From NCBI RefSeq assembly GCF_003351025.1, contig NZ_QPCG01000001.1, positions 875,949-939,948 of the forward strand: a stretch of DNA of 64,000 nucleotides, given 5' to 3'. Each line of letters starts with the position of its first letter. The stretch's first letter is position 1. A program made the translations under genes and the position numbers. Of the stretch, positions 1 to 8,834 are shown piece by piece. The notes under the pieces were generated by a model, which saw only the letters and a program-made list of their open reading frames with translations, was not told the DNA's origin and ran no database searches. The stretch is from Mucilaginibacter endophyticus. GTDB lineage: Bacteria > Bacteroidota > Bacteroidia > Sphingobacteriales > Sphingobacteriaceae.

Positions 1-780
1 GACAAGGCCGACTTTTTTATAGTGCATAACTATTACACCAACTATAATGAAAACTCAAACGCCTTAACTATACTTAACACCGCGCCGGCATCATCAAAAA
101 CAATGATGGATTATGTTAAGGGAGCGATACAAACCGCTGGGATACCACAGAAACCTATCTCACTTACCGAATGGAATATATTTTCGTCGGGTTCAAAGCA
201 GCAGATTTCCAACATTGCAGGTGTACATGCTGTAATGGTTTTAGGCGAAATTATTAAAGACCAGTACGGGCAGGCCAGCAGATGGGACTTGGCAAACGGT
301 TGGAGCACCACGCCTGCTGGTGACGATCATGGTCTGTTTAGCTATGGGCAGCCCGATGCGCCGGATTTTACGCCACGCCCTGCGTTTTATTATATGTACT
401 ATTTCCAGAAGTTCTTCGGTGATAGAATGATCAGTTCGTCGGTAAGCGGAAGCTCGGATATTGTGAGCTATGCCTCATCATTTAATTCGGGCGAAGCGGG
501 TGTGGTGTTGGTTAATAAAAGCACAACCGATCAGGTGGTGAATATCAGCTTTAACAACTATTATACAGGCAGTAATTACTATTACTACACCCTAAAAGGA
601 GGTACAGATAACGGCGAGTTTTCGACTAAGGTATTGGTGAATGATAATGGCCCAGCCATTGCGTATGGAGGCCCTTCAAATTATAAAACCATCGCCGCAA
701 GCTCAACTGCTACCAGTGGTGGTATCAAAGTAAATGTGCCGGCAAGGGGAGTGGTGTTCTTGGTAGCCGATAAGAAATAA
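1..780 (+). CDS. Clan GH-A glycoside hydrolase, C-terminal part (5' end outside window)
   Basis: The reading frame is open from base 1, so the gene starts upstream of the window; a GTG at 22 lies inside it and is not a likely start. What is visible is the last part of a TIM-barrel followed by a beta-sandwich. The motif SLTEWNIFSSG has the strand-7 Glu of clan GH-A hydrolases (likely nucleophile), and the Tyr-rich stretch PAFYYMYYFQKFFGD is typical of arabinofuranosidase/GH39/GH44-like enzymes. The last 100 residues look like a small all-beta accessory domain. It is probably exported and acts on plant polysaccharide. The next gene, 69 bp downstream on the same strand, is a GH26 enzyme, so the two may act on one hemicellulose. 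The exact GH family cannot be settled without the N-terminal half. Confidence 0.7.
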   Translation, partial: DKADFFIVHNYYTNYNENSNALTILNTAPASSKTMMDYVKGAIQTAGIPQKPISLTEWNIFSSGSKQQISNIAGVHAVMVLGEIIKDQYGQASRWDLANGWSTTPAGDDHGLFSYGQPDAPDFTPRPAFYYMYYFQKFFGDRMISSSVSGSSDIVSYASSFNSGEAGVVLVNKSTTDQVVNISFNNYYTGSNYYYYTLKGGTDNGEFSTKVLVNDNGPAIAYGGPSNYKTIAASSTATSGGIKVNVPARGVVFLVADKK

Positions 781-849
781 TGCGGGCAGAAGTTTAGCCG
801 GAAAGCTTTAATTTCAAATGCTGAATCATAAGCATCAATAAGAAGATAA

Positions 850-1980
850 GTGCCAAAGAATAGTTTTTTTAAAGGAATAATTATTTTATGCATGTTGGTT
901 AGTAGTTCAACTGTCAATGCGCAACTATTTGAACCTGCTGATAAAAAAGCTACTGCCGAAACCCGGCAGCTTTTCTATAGTATGCAGCGTTTGCTGAATG
1001 TTGGTATAATATTTGGACATCACGATGATTTAGCTTATGGGGTTGGCTGGCGCGATGAGCCTGGACGCTCAGATGTGAAAAGCGTTACCGGGGCATACCC
1101 GGCCATGTATGGCTGGGACCTGGCCCGGATTGAGCATGATAGTATTCATGATATCAACGGTATTGCTTTTAAACAACAAAAACAGTTTGTAAAAGATGTT
1201 TACACGCGCGGAGGGATCAATACTTTTTGTTGGCACATGGATAACCCTGCCAATGGTAAAACGGCCTGGGATACAACGCAGCATACGGTTAAAGATTTGA
1301 TTCCGGGTGGTACCTTTAATAGTGCTTACGTTGCCTATCTGGATCGGGCTGCAAATTATTTAGCAGATATGAAAGGGGCGGAAGGCGAAGCAATCCCTAT
1401 ATTGTTCCGCCCTTTTCATGAGCTTACAGGCAATTGGTTTTGGTGGTGTAAAAACACCAGTACGCCCGAGGAGTTTAAAACGCTGTGGCGCTTTACTATC
1501 GATTATTTGCGGGATAAAAAGAAACTGCATAACCTGCTCATTGTATATTCGGCGGCCGATTTTGAATCGGAAGATGAATTTCTGGAACGCTACCCGGGCG
1601 ATGCATATGCCGATTTTATAGGATTCGATAATTATTGTACGCAAAGCGTTGAAGGTTATCAAGCTAAATTGGATAAACGCCTGGGTATTGTTGATGCCAT
1701 CGCCGCGAAGCACCGTAAAATATCATGCCTGCCAGAAACCGGCTATGAAGGTATACCCATTGCTAACTGGTGGACAGATGTGTTACTGAAAACCCTTGCT
1801 AAACATAAAGTTTCATATGTAATGGCCTGGCGCAACGGAAATGATCATCATTACTATGTGCCCTATCCCGGTCAAACCAGTGCCGATGATTTTATAAAGT
1901 TTTATAAAAGTACGCAAACCATTTTTCAAAACAGGATAACGCCGCTAAGTATTTATGGTAAACCTAACTGGAAACAGTAG
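850..1980 (+). CDS. GH26 beta-mannanase/mannosidase-like hydrolase
   Basis: A 376-residue secreted glycoside hydrolase of family 26, expected to cleave beta-1,4-mannosidic bonds in mannan or galactomannan. The N-terminus is a signal peptide ending near VNAQ. Family motifs are present: FGHHDD near residue 56, the acid/base Glu191 in LFRPFHE, the following NWFWW, and the nucleophile Glu296 in LPETGYEG. Length fits a single-domain GH26. The start is a GTG; it was chosen because the next ATG (889) would cut the signal peptide in half. It sits 69 bp after another polysaccharide hydrolase on the same strand, so co-transcription is likely. The fine specificity (endo or exo) cannot be read from sequence. 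Confidence 0.85.
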   Translation: MPKNSFFKGIIILCMLVSSSTVNAQLFEPADKKATAETRQLFYSMQRLLNVGIIFGHHDDLAYGVGWRDEPGRSDVKSVTGAYPAMYGWDLARIEHDSIHDINGIAFKQQKQFVKDVYTRGGINTFCWHMDNPANGKTAWDTTQHTVKDLIPGGTFNSAYVAYLDRAANYLADMKGAEGEAIPILFRPFHELTGNWFWWCKNTSTPEEFKTLWRFTIDYLRDKKKLHNLLIVYSAADFESEDEFLERYPGDAYADFIGFDNYCTQSVEGYQAKLDKRLGIVDAIAAKHRKISCLPETGYEGIPIANWWTDVLLKTLAKHKVSYVMAWRNGNDHHYYVPYPGQTSADDFIKFYKSTQTIFQNRITPLSIYGKPNWKQ

Positions 1981-2035
1981 TTCATAGTTCATGGATGATA
2001 GTTCATAGCAAAAAGAAGGCGTTTTGCTTTTAGCC

Positions 2036-3337
2036 TTACGCTTTCTGCTTTAAAACAACCAATCCCGATATTCCCGCCAATAATGAAGCTAATAAGATCC
2101 CATATTTAGCCTGTTCAATCATTTCGGCCTGGTCAAAAGCCAGCGCCGAAATAAACAACGACATGGTAAACCCAACGCCGGCCAATAAAGCCACGCCGGT
2201 CATTTGTTTCCAGGTTGAACCTGCGGGGAGTTGAGCGCCAAACTTTACCATGAGCCAGGTAAATAACAATACGCCGGTAAACTTCCCGGCCAGCAAGCCA
2301 ATGGTTACACCCATGCTCACCGGATTAATAAGCGACGAAAAAAAGTCATGACCAATCACAATTCCCGCGTTAGCTAAAGCAAAAAGCGGCATAATTACAA
2401 ATGCTACCCAGGGGTGCAGTGCATGCTCAATTTTTTGAAGAGGAGTTTCGGCGTCAAGACTTAGTTTCTTTATGTTATCAATAAGATGGTGCTGTTCGGG
2501 AGTAATAAGGGTGCTGTTATTGGGTATTTCATTTTCGAAATCAATCAGGTATTGTTTTACCGATCGAGCGTAGCCCGCCTCATTGATCCGTGTGCGTGCC
2601 GGTATTGTAAAGGCCACCAGTACACCAGCAATAGTTGCATGAATGCCCGAGAGTAAAAAGGCTATCCAAACAGCAAAACCTATTATCAGGTAAAAGGGAG
2701 TGCTCCTGATCCCCATTTTATTGCCAATAAGCAGCAGCACCAATAACCAAACTCCAACAGTAAGCGGCATAAGTGCTATATGGCTGCTATAAAACAGGGC
2801 GATAACTAAAACGGCCCCAAGGTCATCAGCAACTGCTAATGCAGACAAGAAAACTTTTACTGATGATGGAATATGTTTGCCGGCCATAGATAATAGGGCC
2901 AATGCGAAAGCAATATCGGTAGCCATCGGGATACCCCAGCCATGGGCCGATGGTTTACCCGCGTTGAAAAGGAAGAAGATCAAAGCAGGTACAAGCATTC
3001 CGCCTAAAGCAGCGAACATGGGGAGTGATGCTTTTTTTACTGAGGATAATTCGCCGGCCATAAACTCACGTTTCAGTTCGAGGCCAATCACGAAAAAGAA
3101 CAAAGCCATGAGGCCGTCGTTGATCCAGAGGTGCAAGGGATGGTCTAAAACATATTTATCAAAGCCTAAGGACAGTTTGAGATCCCAAAGCTCATGATAA
3201 CTATGCTGAAAAGGTGAGTTTACCCATATTATGGCTATAATGACGCTGATAAAAAGCACAATACCACCTGTATGTTCCTGGTTTATGAATTTGCTTACCG
3301 GCTGTGTAATTTTATCAATAGGGTAGCTTTGTTTCAT
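2036..3337 (-). CDS. nhaA: Na+/H+ antiporter NhaA
   Basis: A 433-residue inner-membrane antiporter that expels Na+ (or Li+) in exchange for protons. It shows the NhaA hallmarks: the early helix with LWINDGLMALFFFVIGLELKRE and the ion-binding aspartate pair Asp171-Asp172 in the AVADDLGAV segment, equal to Asp163-Asp164 of the E. coli protein. About 11-12 hydrophobic segments are visible. Length is somewhat above the E. coli protein, with a longer hydrophilic stretch around residues 260-310. It is convergent with the GH26 gene and divergent from the small gene at 3449. No regulator such as NhaR is adjacent. Confidence 0.95.
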   Translation of the reverse strand: MKQSYPIDKITQPVSKFINQEHTGGIVLFISVIIAIIWVNSPFQHSYHELWDLKLSLGFDKYVLDHPLHLWINDGLMALFFFVIGLELKREFMAGELSSVKKASLPMFAALGGMLVPALIFFLFNAGKPSAHGWGIPMATDIAFALALLSMAGKHIPSSVKVFLSALAVADDLGAVLVIALFYSSHIALMPLTVGVWLLVLLLIGNKMGIRSTPFYLIIGFAVWIAFLLSGIHATIAGVLVAFTIPARTRINEAGYARSVKQYLIDFENEIPNNSTLITPEQHHLIDNIKKLSLDAETPLQKIEHALHPWVAFVIMPLFALANAGIVIGHDFFSSLINPVSMGVTIGLLAGKFTGVLLFTWLMVKFGAQLPAGSTWKQMTGVALLAGVGFTMSLFISALAFDQAEMIEQAKYGILLASLLAGISGLVVLKQKA

Positions 3338-3448
3338 TGTTGCCTAAAATAAGTAATTAAGTTTGATTTCTTGACGAAATGCCCCTTCGAATACCACCCG
3401 GGTAAAACAAAAAGCGGCAGTAAAGTATTTACCAATAAAATATCAGCT

Positions 3449-3721
3449 ATGAACAACTATCAGCAAAAATGGATAAATACATTGCAAAACGCCCACGTAT
3501 ATGGTTGGGAAATAAAAGCGCAGGGAGATGATATTTTTGTAGAGATGCCCCACGTTACCGATCTGAAACTGATCAGGGATAACCTGCCCGAAACGCTGGC
3601 GCTGATGGCTTTGGATATTAATTTACCGAAGGAGAGGCTGAAGTTTGTTTTCCACAACGGATACGAGCAGTTTGAGTACTTGCTTAATCCAGCTGCTGAG
3701 GATCTGGAACGGGAGGGCTAA
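3449..3721 (+). CDS. Small conserved-looking protein of unknown function
   Basis: A 90-residue soluble protein with no signal peptide and no family I recognise. It is acidic, with a pattern of short alternating strands and helices (WEIKAQGDDIFVEM, then LKLIRDNLPETLALMALDINLP). The ATG at 3449 was chosen; an in-frame TTG at 3371 would add 26 low-complexity residues and is less likely. Its last 38 bp overlap the 3' end of the convergent MFS gene. The overlap and short length make it less certain, but codon use looks native. Confidence 0.6.
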   Translation: MNNYQQKWINTLQNAHVYGWEIKAQGDDIFVEMPHVTDLKLIRDNLPETLALMALDINLPKERLKFVFHNGYEQFEYLLNPAAEDLEREG

Positions 3722-4922
3722 AATCAACGGTTGCAGTTTCGTCGGGTAATTTTTCCTGGGTTTTATCCGAATCGATTTTGGCCATGGTTGATACCACCAC
3801 CACCGAGATTCCCATACAGGCAATCAGGATAAATGAAGCACGAAGTGTGGCAATACCTGCTATAAAACCGATAACCGGCGGGCCAACTAAAAAGCCCATG
3901 AAGCCGATGGTTGATACAGCTGCCAAAGCTACTCCCGGTAACATTGTTTTTGATTTGCCCGCTGCGCTGTAAACCATTGGTACTACCGATGACACGCCCG
4001 CGCCAACCAGTAAAAAACCTGCCATAGCGGTATAAACATGAGGAAAAGCAACTGCTATTAACAAGCCTGTGGCAGTTAACGAACCGCTGACCTGTAAGGT
4101 ACGTTTTAATCCAAATTTATGCGCGAACCAGTCGGCAACAAAGCGGCCACCCGCCATGGTGAACATAAATGTGGTAAATCCTATACCAACCAATGCCTGC
4201 GGAGCAAGTACAACCTTCTTAAAGTAAATCACACTCCAGTCAAACATGGCGCCTTCGCAAATCATCGAACAGAAAGCGATAATACCTAATTTGATAAGTG
4301 ATTTATCCGGCATTACAAATACGGGGCCTGCATCAGTCACTTTATCATCTTTCAGGTAACGGGCGGCTACTGCAACACCAATACCTATCACTACCAGCAT
4401 TAGTGAAAAATGATGAAATGGGGCAATCCCCTTGGCTATCATAAAAGTGCCTATGCCGGCACCGGTAAAACCGGCCAGACTCCACAAGCCGTGAAAAAAT
4501 GCCATGATAGGACGTTGGTAAAGCTGCTCGGTAGCTACAGCCTGCGTATTTACAGCTATGTTTACGGAGTTGCTTGCAAAGCCAAAGCAAAGCAGGCATA
4601 TGATAAGCTGGAAGGTATTTTGCGCCAGGCCTAAAGTTACCATTGCCATAGCGTAAACTAATAGAGCGCCAATAACCAGTTTTTTACTGCCTATTTTGGT
4701 AATGATCCAACCGGAGAAAGGCAAGGAGCACATCAAACCAACAGGCAAAGCAAACAATACAGCACCTAAACCCGCTTCGGACAAGCCCATGTTTTGCTGA
4801 ACAGTGGCAATGCGCGATGCCCAGCTTGAGAAACTTAACCCCGCCATAAAAAACATAGCCCCTACGGCAATACGTAGTGTAAGTTTGTTGATGGTATCTT
4901 TTGAATTGGGTAAGTTGCTCAT
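3684..4922 (-). CDS. MFS permease, YbjJ-like
   Basis: A 412-residue inner-membrane transporter with about 12 hydrophobic helices. The N-terminal half carries features of the YbjJ-like MFS group: SSWASRIATVQQNMGLSE, the loop GSKK between helices 2 and 3, and AFFHGLWSLAGFTGAG in helix 5. Substrate is unknown; related proteins are annotated for sugars or drugs. The start codon lies 11 nt from a perfect 31-bp palindrome, so expression is probably controlled by a repressor binding directly over the promoter or leader. No regulator gene is adjacent. The 3' end overlaps the small gene at 3449 by 38 bp in convergent orientation. Confidence 0.85.
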   Translation of the reverse strand: MSNLPNSKDTINKLTLRIAVGAMFFMAGLSFSSWASRIATVQQNMGLSEAGLGAVLFALPVGLMCSLPFSGWIITKIGSKKLVIGALLVYAMAMVTLGLAQNTFQLIICLLCFGFASNSVNIAVNTQAVATEQLYQRPIMAFFHGLWSLAGFTGAGIGTFMIAKGIAPFHHFSLMLVVIGIGVAVAARYLKDDKVTDAGPVFVMPDKSLIKLGIIAFCSMICEGAMFDWSVIYFKKVVLAPQALVGIGFTTFMFTMAGGRFVADWFAHKFGLKRTLQVSGSLTATGLLIAVAFPHVYTAMAGFLLVGAGVSSVVPMVYSAAGKSKTMLPGVALAAVSTIGFMGFLVGPPVIGFIAGIATLRASFILIACMGISVVVVSTMAKIDSDKTQEKLPDETATVDFSPPVPDPQQLD

Positions 4923-4932
4923 GTTAAAATAG

Positions 4933-4963
4933 TATTCATAGTGTCAATTTGACACTATGAATA
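4933..4963. promoter_or_regulatory. Perfect 31-bp palindrome, probable operator
   Basis: Two perfect 15-nt arms (left TATTCATAGTGTCAA, right its exact reverse complement) flank a single central T. It lies 11 nt upstream of the MFS start codon. A perfect odd-length dyad this long in an AT-rich leader is typical of a dimeric repressor site (TetR, MarR or GntR class). There is no U tract after it, so a terminator is unlikely. The cognate regulator is not adjacent. Confidence 0.65.
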
Positions 4964-5047
4964 AACCACACAAATATAAGGTAATTAATTATACTTTTAA
5001 TAAGCTAAATCGTTTTTTACTTTTAGGTGGAATAATTGCGGTAAAAT

Positions 5048-5081
5048 AGAAACCCCGACTTAAATATAAGCCGGGGTTTCT
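5048..5081 (-). terminator. Intrinsic terminator after the Gly-Thr repeat lipoprotein
   Basis: AGAAACCCCG pairs with CGGGGTTTCT around a 14-nt AT-rich loop. Read leftward it is followed by TATTTTAC. It lies just after the stop of the lipoprotein gene at 5094. Confidence 0.7.
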
Positions 5082-5093
5082 GTGTTTTGAGCC

Positions 5094-5801
<708 letters not shown>

Positions 5802-5923
5802 ATGCATACAAAGGGTGTGATAGTTTATGGTTTTAATAATTTAAATATAAGTATTTTAACCCTTTGTACGCAAATATGATTTTTTGGATACAAATATATT
5901 GTGAAAAGGTTTGTGAAGATTTT

Positions 5924-6631
5924 TTAGCCGCAGTCTCCGTCCGGACTACATGATTCTCCTTCAATAATATCAAATGCGGGTTTAGGGTTTTCCAGTTGCC
6001 AGCCCGCGAAAGCTTTGGCAAGTGTATCTTTAAAAACCGCCACTTCCTGCGCGCCGGAAACCGCATATTTACGGTTCATTACAAAAAACGGAACGCCTCG
6101 TACGCCTAAGTATTGAGCCTCGGCAATGTCGTGTTTTACATCATCGGCATAGCTGTCGGTTTCAAGCGTTAGTTTAATTTCATCGGCGTTGAGGCCTATC
6201 GCTGTACCCAGCTCAATAAGGGTTTGGTTGTCATCAATATTGCGGCCTTCGGTAAAATATGCCTTAAACAAAGCCTCTTCGGCAGCATCGCCCAGGCCAT
6301 GTTTTTTTGCCAGATGAGCCAGCCTGTGCGCGTTAAAACTGTTTGCTACTACCGATTTGCTGAAATCATAGGTAAGGCCGGCCTGAGCCGCCATTTGGGT
6401 AACATGATTATTCATCTGTTCGGCATGATCAAGTGTCCAGCCTTTTATATCTGCCAGATATTGATTAATGCTGATGTTGGGGTTGGTTTTAAGATCGGGA
6501 TTTAGCTGAAAGCTTTTCCATTCAATCTCAATTTGATCCTTTCCATCCAACCCGGCAAGTGCTTCCTCAAACCTGCGTTTGCCTATATAACAAAACGGGC
6601 ACATCACGTCCGACCATATTTCTACTTTCAT
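5924..6631 (-). CDS. DsbA-family oxidoreductase, FrnE-like
   Basis: A 235-residue cytoplasmic protein of the DsbA/2-hydroxychromene-2-carboxylate isomerase thioredoxin-fold group, closest in pattern to FrnE. The N-terminus MKVEIWSDVMCPFCYIGKRRFE holds the redox motif CPFC. The cis-Pro loop GVRGVPFFV is present later. A second cysteine pair sits in the C-terminal tail (ESCSPDGDCG), as in FrnE proteins of radiation-resistant bacteria. No signal peptide is present. The ATG at 6631 was used; a second ATG lies one codon upstream at 6634. No linked partner gene is evident. Confidence 0.85.
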   Translation of the reverse strand: MKVEIWSDVMCPFCYIGKRRFEEALAGLDGKDQIEIEWKSFQLNPDLKTNPNISINQYLADIKGWTLDHAEQMNNHVTQMAAQAGLTYDFSKSVVANSFNAHRLAHLAKKHGLGDAAEEALFKAYFTEGRNIDDNQTLIELGTAIGLNADEIKLTLETDSYADDVKHDIAEAQYLGVRGVPFFVMNRKYAVSGAQEVAVFKDTLAKAFAGWQLENPKPAFDIIEGESCSPDGDCG

Positions 6632-6842
6632 CATTTCTTATTTAGTGTTTAAACAAATTTAATAGCTACGGTTGCTATCCCCGTAAGGGCAAAGTAAAAT
6701 TTAAGCGCCGGCTATAACAGCCAGTTGCTTTTTTATTTCTACGATAATTTTTTGTATTTGTAAATTTTTATAAATTAGGAAATTATAAACCGATTATAAA
6801 CTTTTGAGATTAAACCCATTGCTCAAGATTTATTGACTAAGC

Positions 6843-8081
6843 ATGAGATGGAACAGTGCTAAAATATTCTGGATAGGCATTATCCTGCTGGTAGTGCCGG
6901 GTCTTATTCATGCTTATCTGTTAATGCCCTTTCCCGGCAGTCAGGATCTTAATGCCATAACCGTTTGTTATTATCTTGAAAAAGTGATTATGCCTCTGCG
7001 CCTGATCGGAATGCTGTTTATCGTCTGGTATCTGTTTAAATTCTACAATAAAAATACCTTTAAACAAAAGGCCGTTAAAGCTGCTGTTTTTGTACTTTGT
7101 TTAGGCAGCTTTTACATCACCGATTATATGTATAAAGCCGAAACCATGTTTAAAGAAACAGAAAAAGCTGTTTTTACAAACGGTTTGAGCAATCATGTGC
7201 CACTAAACTACCTGGTGGTTGGTGTGGTAAATAACGGCGTAGCAAAGGCTTACCCACTCATATATCTCGGTTATCATCATAAGTTACAGGATGAGGTAGG
7301 TAATAAACCTGTATTGGTTACTTATTGTACCATGTGCCGTACCGGCAGGGTCTACAGTCCGCTTATCAACGGAGTGAGGCAAAACTTCAGACTGGTGGGG
7401 GCAAGGCATTATAACGCTATTATTGAGGACGAAAGCACAAAAACATGGTGGTATCAGGCTACAGGGAATGCTGCCGTTGGTAAACTTAAAGGTCAGCAAT
7501 TAACGGAATTGCCCTATGAGCAGATGACGCTTGCTTCGTGGTTACAGAAACATCCCGAAACGCTGATCCTGCAGCCCGACAGGTTATATACTGCTGATTA
7601 TGCCGACTTAAAAAACTATGACCGCGTACAGTTTGTTGATCGCGATAGTACCTTAAAAAATAAAGATTCCCTGATGCGTAAAAGCTGGGTTATTGGGGTG
7701 ATCATCAACGGAAGAGCGAAGGCCTACGACTGGCGCCACATGTATGCCAAACGCCTGCTTAATGACGAACTAAACAAAAGCTCGCTACTTATTGGTATCG
7801 AAAAGGACAGCCTGAGCTATCACGCCTGGAATACTTCGGTAAACGGCAAAACGCTTCATTTTAAATTGGACGATAAAGGCATGCTTACCGATGAAGAAAC
7901 AGCTTCGGTTTGGGATTGGGATGGTTTATGCCTTTCCGGTTTGCAAAAAGGGCAGCGCCTTGCCAAAATACAGGCTTACCAGGAGTACTGGCATTCATGG
8001 AAACATTTCCATCCCGGTACTACTTTCTGGAAAGGAGACGAATCGCTGGAGCAAACGGCATCTATCTACCCGCCTTTTTAA
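6843..8081 (+). CDS. DUF3179 domain-containing membrane protein
   Basis: A 412-residue protein with three N-terminal hydrophobic segments (residues about 5-25, 45-66 and 78-95) followed by a DUF3179 domain of about 290 residues. Visible family features are GVVNNGVAKAYPL, then VTYCTMCRTGRVYSP, and later GVIINGRAKAYDW, so the domain contains two similar halves. The CTMC pair may bind a metal or be redox-active; the biochemical role of DUF3179 is not established. The soluble part probably faces the periplasm. It stands alone, convergent with the small gene at 8094. Confidence 0.8.
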   Translation: MRWNSAKIFWIGIILLVVPGLIHAYLLMPFPGSQDLNAITVCYYLEKVIMPLRLIGMLFIVWYLFKFYNKNTFKQKAVKAAVFVLCLGSFYITDYMYKAETMFKETEKAVFTNGLSNHVPLNYLVVGVVNNGVAKAYPLIYLGYHHKLQDEVGNKPVLVTYCTMCRTGRVYSPLINGVRQNFRLVGARHYNAIIEDESTKTWWYQATGNAAVGKLKGQQLTELPYEQMTLASWLQKHPETLILQPDRLYTADYADLKNYDRVQFVDRDSTLKNKDSLMRKSWVIGVIINGRAKAYDWRHMYAKRLLNDELNKSSLLIGIEKDSLSYHAWNTSVNGKTLHFKLDDKGMLTDEETASVWDWDGLCLSGLQKGQRLAKIQAYQEYWHSWKHFHPGTTFWKGDESLEQTASIYPPF

Positions 8082-8093
8082 TAAACAACCTGA

Positions 8094-8387
8094 TTAAATA
8101 GCGGTAGCTATTTTGCTGATATCTTCATTGCTGAGCAGGCTATCTTCTGATACGTTAGGGTAATACTTATTCAGGATTTTTTGAATAAGCTGATAGCTTT
8201 CAATGGATTGAATTGGAGCAGAGGCCAGTTCTGTAATGGTTGAGCCGATGAGTTTAAGTTTTTTAGCCTCGTATTGATTGATCACGAAATCAGAAGTTTT
8301 CTTACTGCGACTTTGTTGTATGAGTTCATCAAGTTTCTTGATCTCTTCAACCAAGTCAATAAGTTTTAATACTTCCACCTTTTTCAT
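8094..8387 (-). CDS. Small helical protein of unknown function
   Basis: A 97-residue, charged, mostly helical protein (KVEVLKLIDLVEEIKKLDELIQQSRSKK, then NQYEAKKLKLIGSTITELA) with coiled-coil character and no signal peptide. I do not recognise the family. The ATG at 8387 was chosen over an in-frame TTG at 8396. The stop is only 12 bp from the stop of the convergent DUF3179 gene. Confidence 0.6.
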   Translation of the reverse strand: MKKVEVLKLIDLVEEIKKLDELIQQSRSKKTSDFVINQYEAKKLKLIGSTITELASAPIQSIESYQLIQKILNKYYPNVSEDSLLSNEDISKIATAI

Positions 8388-8509
8388 CAGCGCCAAAATT
8401 AATGAATTATTTGTAACAAGGGGTATAACCGCGGATAAGTTGATTTGTTTGTAGGAATGAGACGGGTGAACCGCTCAATTGTTACGAACTTTTAAAATAC
8501 TATAAAAGC

Positions 8510-8589
8510 GTCATTGCGAGGAACGAAGCAATCGCGAACTATACAGGGTGGAGCTGCTAATCGGGGATTGCTTCGTGCCTAGCAATAAC
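8510..8589. repeat. GTCATTGCGAG-type interspersed inverted repeat, copy 1
   Basis: Starts GTCATTGCGAGGAACGAAGC and returns as GCTTCGTGCCTAGCAATAAC, so the ends form an imperfect hairpin around a variable core. Related copies are at about 12704, 52907 and 61769. It occupies most of the 213-bp gap before the lipoprotein gene at 8610, where it sits downstream of that gene's stop. Confidence 0.8.
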
Positions 8590-8609
8590 GTTGTGGACAG
8601 ATATCGTCT

Positions 8610-8831
8610 TTATTTCTTATCCTCTGTAGTGTCCCTTTCAACCAAAGCCATGCCGCATTTAGGGCAGGTACCGGGTTTGTCAAAAGTAAGATCGGGATGC
8701 ATGGTACAGGTGTACTTACCTTTTTTCTTTACAGTGGCGGTGCTGTCGGTTTTGCCGGTGCTTTTAACCGAACTGCTACAGGCGCCAAGTGCAAGGCTGG
8801 CTAAAGCCAAAATGATAAAGCTTTTTTTCAT
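8610..8831 (-). CDS. Lipoprotein with heavy-metal-binding domain
   Basis: A 73-residue lipoprotein: signal peptide, lipobox LGAC (Cys18), a short polar linker, then a heavy-metal-binding domain with the signature CTMHPD...PGTCPKCGMAL. This domain, also found at the N-terminus of copper-exporting ATPases and in CusB-type adaptors, binds Cu or other soft metals through Cys/His/Met. It is the last gene of a tightly packed leftward operon (3 bp from the PepSY gene), so it probably acts as a metal chaperone or sink for the uptake system encoded upstream. Confidence 0.85.
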   Translation of the reverse strand: MKKSFIILALASLALGACSSSVKSTGKTDSTATVKKKGKYTCTMHPDLTFDKPGTCPKCGMALVERDTTEDKK

Positions 8832-8834
8832 TGA

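Noticed and set aside
3371..3448. TTG start extending the small gene at 3449
   Set aside because: The added residues are low in information, and the ATG at 3449 gives a better start. Both share the same stop.
4933..4963. Reading the MFS palindrome as a terminator
   Set aside because: It has no T-run on either strand and a 1-nt centre, and it lies directly ahead of a start codon.
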